6,237 bases of DNA, from the NCBI GenBank assembly GCA_046160725.1, contig JBJXHB010000431.1, forward strand, positions 1 through 6,237, in the 5' to 3' direction. The notes beneath the pieces are model-generated. The model worked only from the letters and a program-made list of their open reading frames with translations. It searched no databases and was not told where the DNA came from. This DNA is from JBJXHB01 sp046160725. GTDB lineage: Bacteria > Pseudomonadota > Gammaproteobacteria > Burkholderiales > Burkholderiaceae_C. The position numbers and the translations under genes are program-made. Below, one piece after another: positions 5,692 to 6,237 of the stretch. The number at the start of each line of letters is the position of its first letter. The stretch's first letter is position 1.

Positions 5692-6225
5692 ATGAAGTGG
5701 CTTAAGGGTGTCCTGTTCGCGCTGATCGGGCTGGTGGCCTTTCTGTGGCTGGGCGGCTATGCGCTGTCGTCCAAGTTCACCGTCGCGCGCAGCGTCGAGA
5801 TCGCGGCTCCGCCGGCCAAGGCCTACGCGCTGGTCGCCAATCCGCGGCACTGGAAGAACTGGACGGTATGGAACCAGCGCGACCCGTCGATGAAGATCAC
5901 CTACTTCGGCCCCGAGAGCGGCGGTACCGGCGCGGGCTGGAGCTGGGCCAGCAAGTCCGAGGGCGACGGCAAGATGACCTTTACCGCCGCCGAGGCGGAC
6001 AAGCGGGTCGCCTACGACCTGTACTTTCCGGACTTCGGCACCACGTCGGCCGGCGACCTGCGCTTCGAGGCCGCGGGCCAGGGCAGCAAGGTGACCTGGA
6101 CCATGAACGGCGACATGGGCACCAACCCGTTGTTCCGCTGGATCGCACTGTTTTCCGACCGGATGGTCGGCGGCGACTTCGAGGCCGGCCTGGCCAACCT
6201 CAAGGCGCTGGCCGAAAAGCCGTAG
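5692..6225 (+). CDS. Membrane-anchored SRPBCC (START/polyketide-cyclase-like) family protein
   Basis: This 177-residue protein has one predicted transmembrane helix at about residues 6-24, after a short basic start (MKWLKG), followed by a single SRPBCC-fold domain that fills the rest. The domain begins with FTVARSVEIAAPPAKAYALVANPRHWKNWTVW (29-60), the first strand, helix-grip and Trp-rich segment typical of polyketide-cyclase/dehydrase-like proteins. It ends with an amphipathic C-terminal helix (about 150-175) including GGDFEAGLANLKALAE. SRPBCC domains bind hydrophobic ligands in a deep cavity. For this bacterial subgroup no ligand or reaction is established that I know of, and I see no catalytic residues that would decide one. 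The fold is expected outside the cytoplasmic membrane, tethered by the helix, though an uncleaved signal is hard to tell from a cleaved one; no lipobox cysteine is present. The start is set by GGGAG at 5681-5685 and by the hydrophobic N-terminus. It is divergent from dcp and seems to be transcribed alone as far as the window shows. Confidence 0.85.
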   Translation: MKWLKGVLFALIGLVAFLWLGGYALSSKFTVARSVEIAAPPAKAYALVANPRHWKNWTVWNQRDPSMKITYFGPESGGTGAGWSWASKSEGDGKMTFTAAEADKRVAYDLYFPDFGTTSAGDLRFEAAGQGSKVTWTMNGDMGTNPLFRWIALFSDRMVGGDFEAGLANLKALAEKP

Positions 6226-6237
6226 CGTTGCCGGCCG

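Noticed and set aside
5500..5850. N-terminal extension of Dcp across the intergenic region and into the SRPBCC gene
   Set aside because: It would overlap the SRPBCC gene on the other strand and adds a segment unlike any M3 peptidase. Starting at 5499 gives the expected family length and a ribosome binding site.

Overview
The window looks like chromosomal DNA of a high-GC proteobacterium. Base composition is strongly GC-rich by eye, third codon positions are nearly all G or C, and the gene content (Rieske dioxygenase plus a LivK-type binding protein) is typical of Burkholderiales such as the Comamonadaceae and Rubrivivax/Leptothrix group. That placement is inferred from style and was not tested by a search. 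I see no rRNA, tRNA, CRISPR, insertion sequence or phage gene.

There are five real genes, four on the minus strand and one on the plus strand. Reading the minus strand from the right, dcp (5499-3454) encodes a complete cytosolic M3 zinc metallopeptidase of the peptidyl-dipeptidase type. A 131-bp gap with a GC-rich hairpin separates it from a tight three-gene cluster: a Rieske ring-hydroxylating dioxygenase alpha subunit (3322-2030), its beta subunit (2016-1351) and a secreted periplasmic solute-binding protein of the branched-chain amino acid/aromatic-acid type (1327-143). The gaps inside the cluster are 13 and 23 bp and each downstream gene has its own Shine-Dalgarno sequence, so it is almost certainly one transcription unit. 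On the plus strand, a small membrane-anchored SRPBCC-fold protein (5692-6225) is divergent from dcp across a 192-bp intergenic region that carries a 13-bp dyad and a repeated TCACAGG motif.

The likely logic of the dioxygenase cluster is capture of an aromatic or related carboxylic acid in the periplasm, import by an ABC transporter, and hydroxylation by the alpha/beta oxygenase. The permeases, the ATPases and the reductase or ferredoxin that would feed electrons to the Rieske centre are not in the window. The substrate cannot be read from the sequence. dcp and the SRPBCC gene look like unrelated neighbours.

I found no clear sign of a novel system. The items most worth a second look are the 65-residue Ala/Pro-rich N-terminal extension of the beta subunit, the oxygenase-plus-binding-protein operon lacking a local electron donor, and the dyad/direct-repeat element between dcp and the SRPBCC gene. 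Long open frames antisense to the real genes are explained by GC-rich codon bias.
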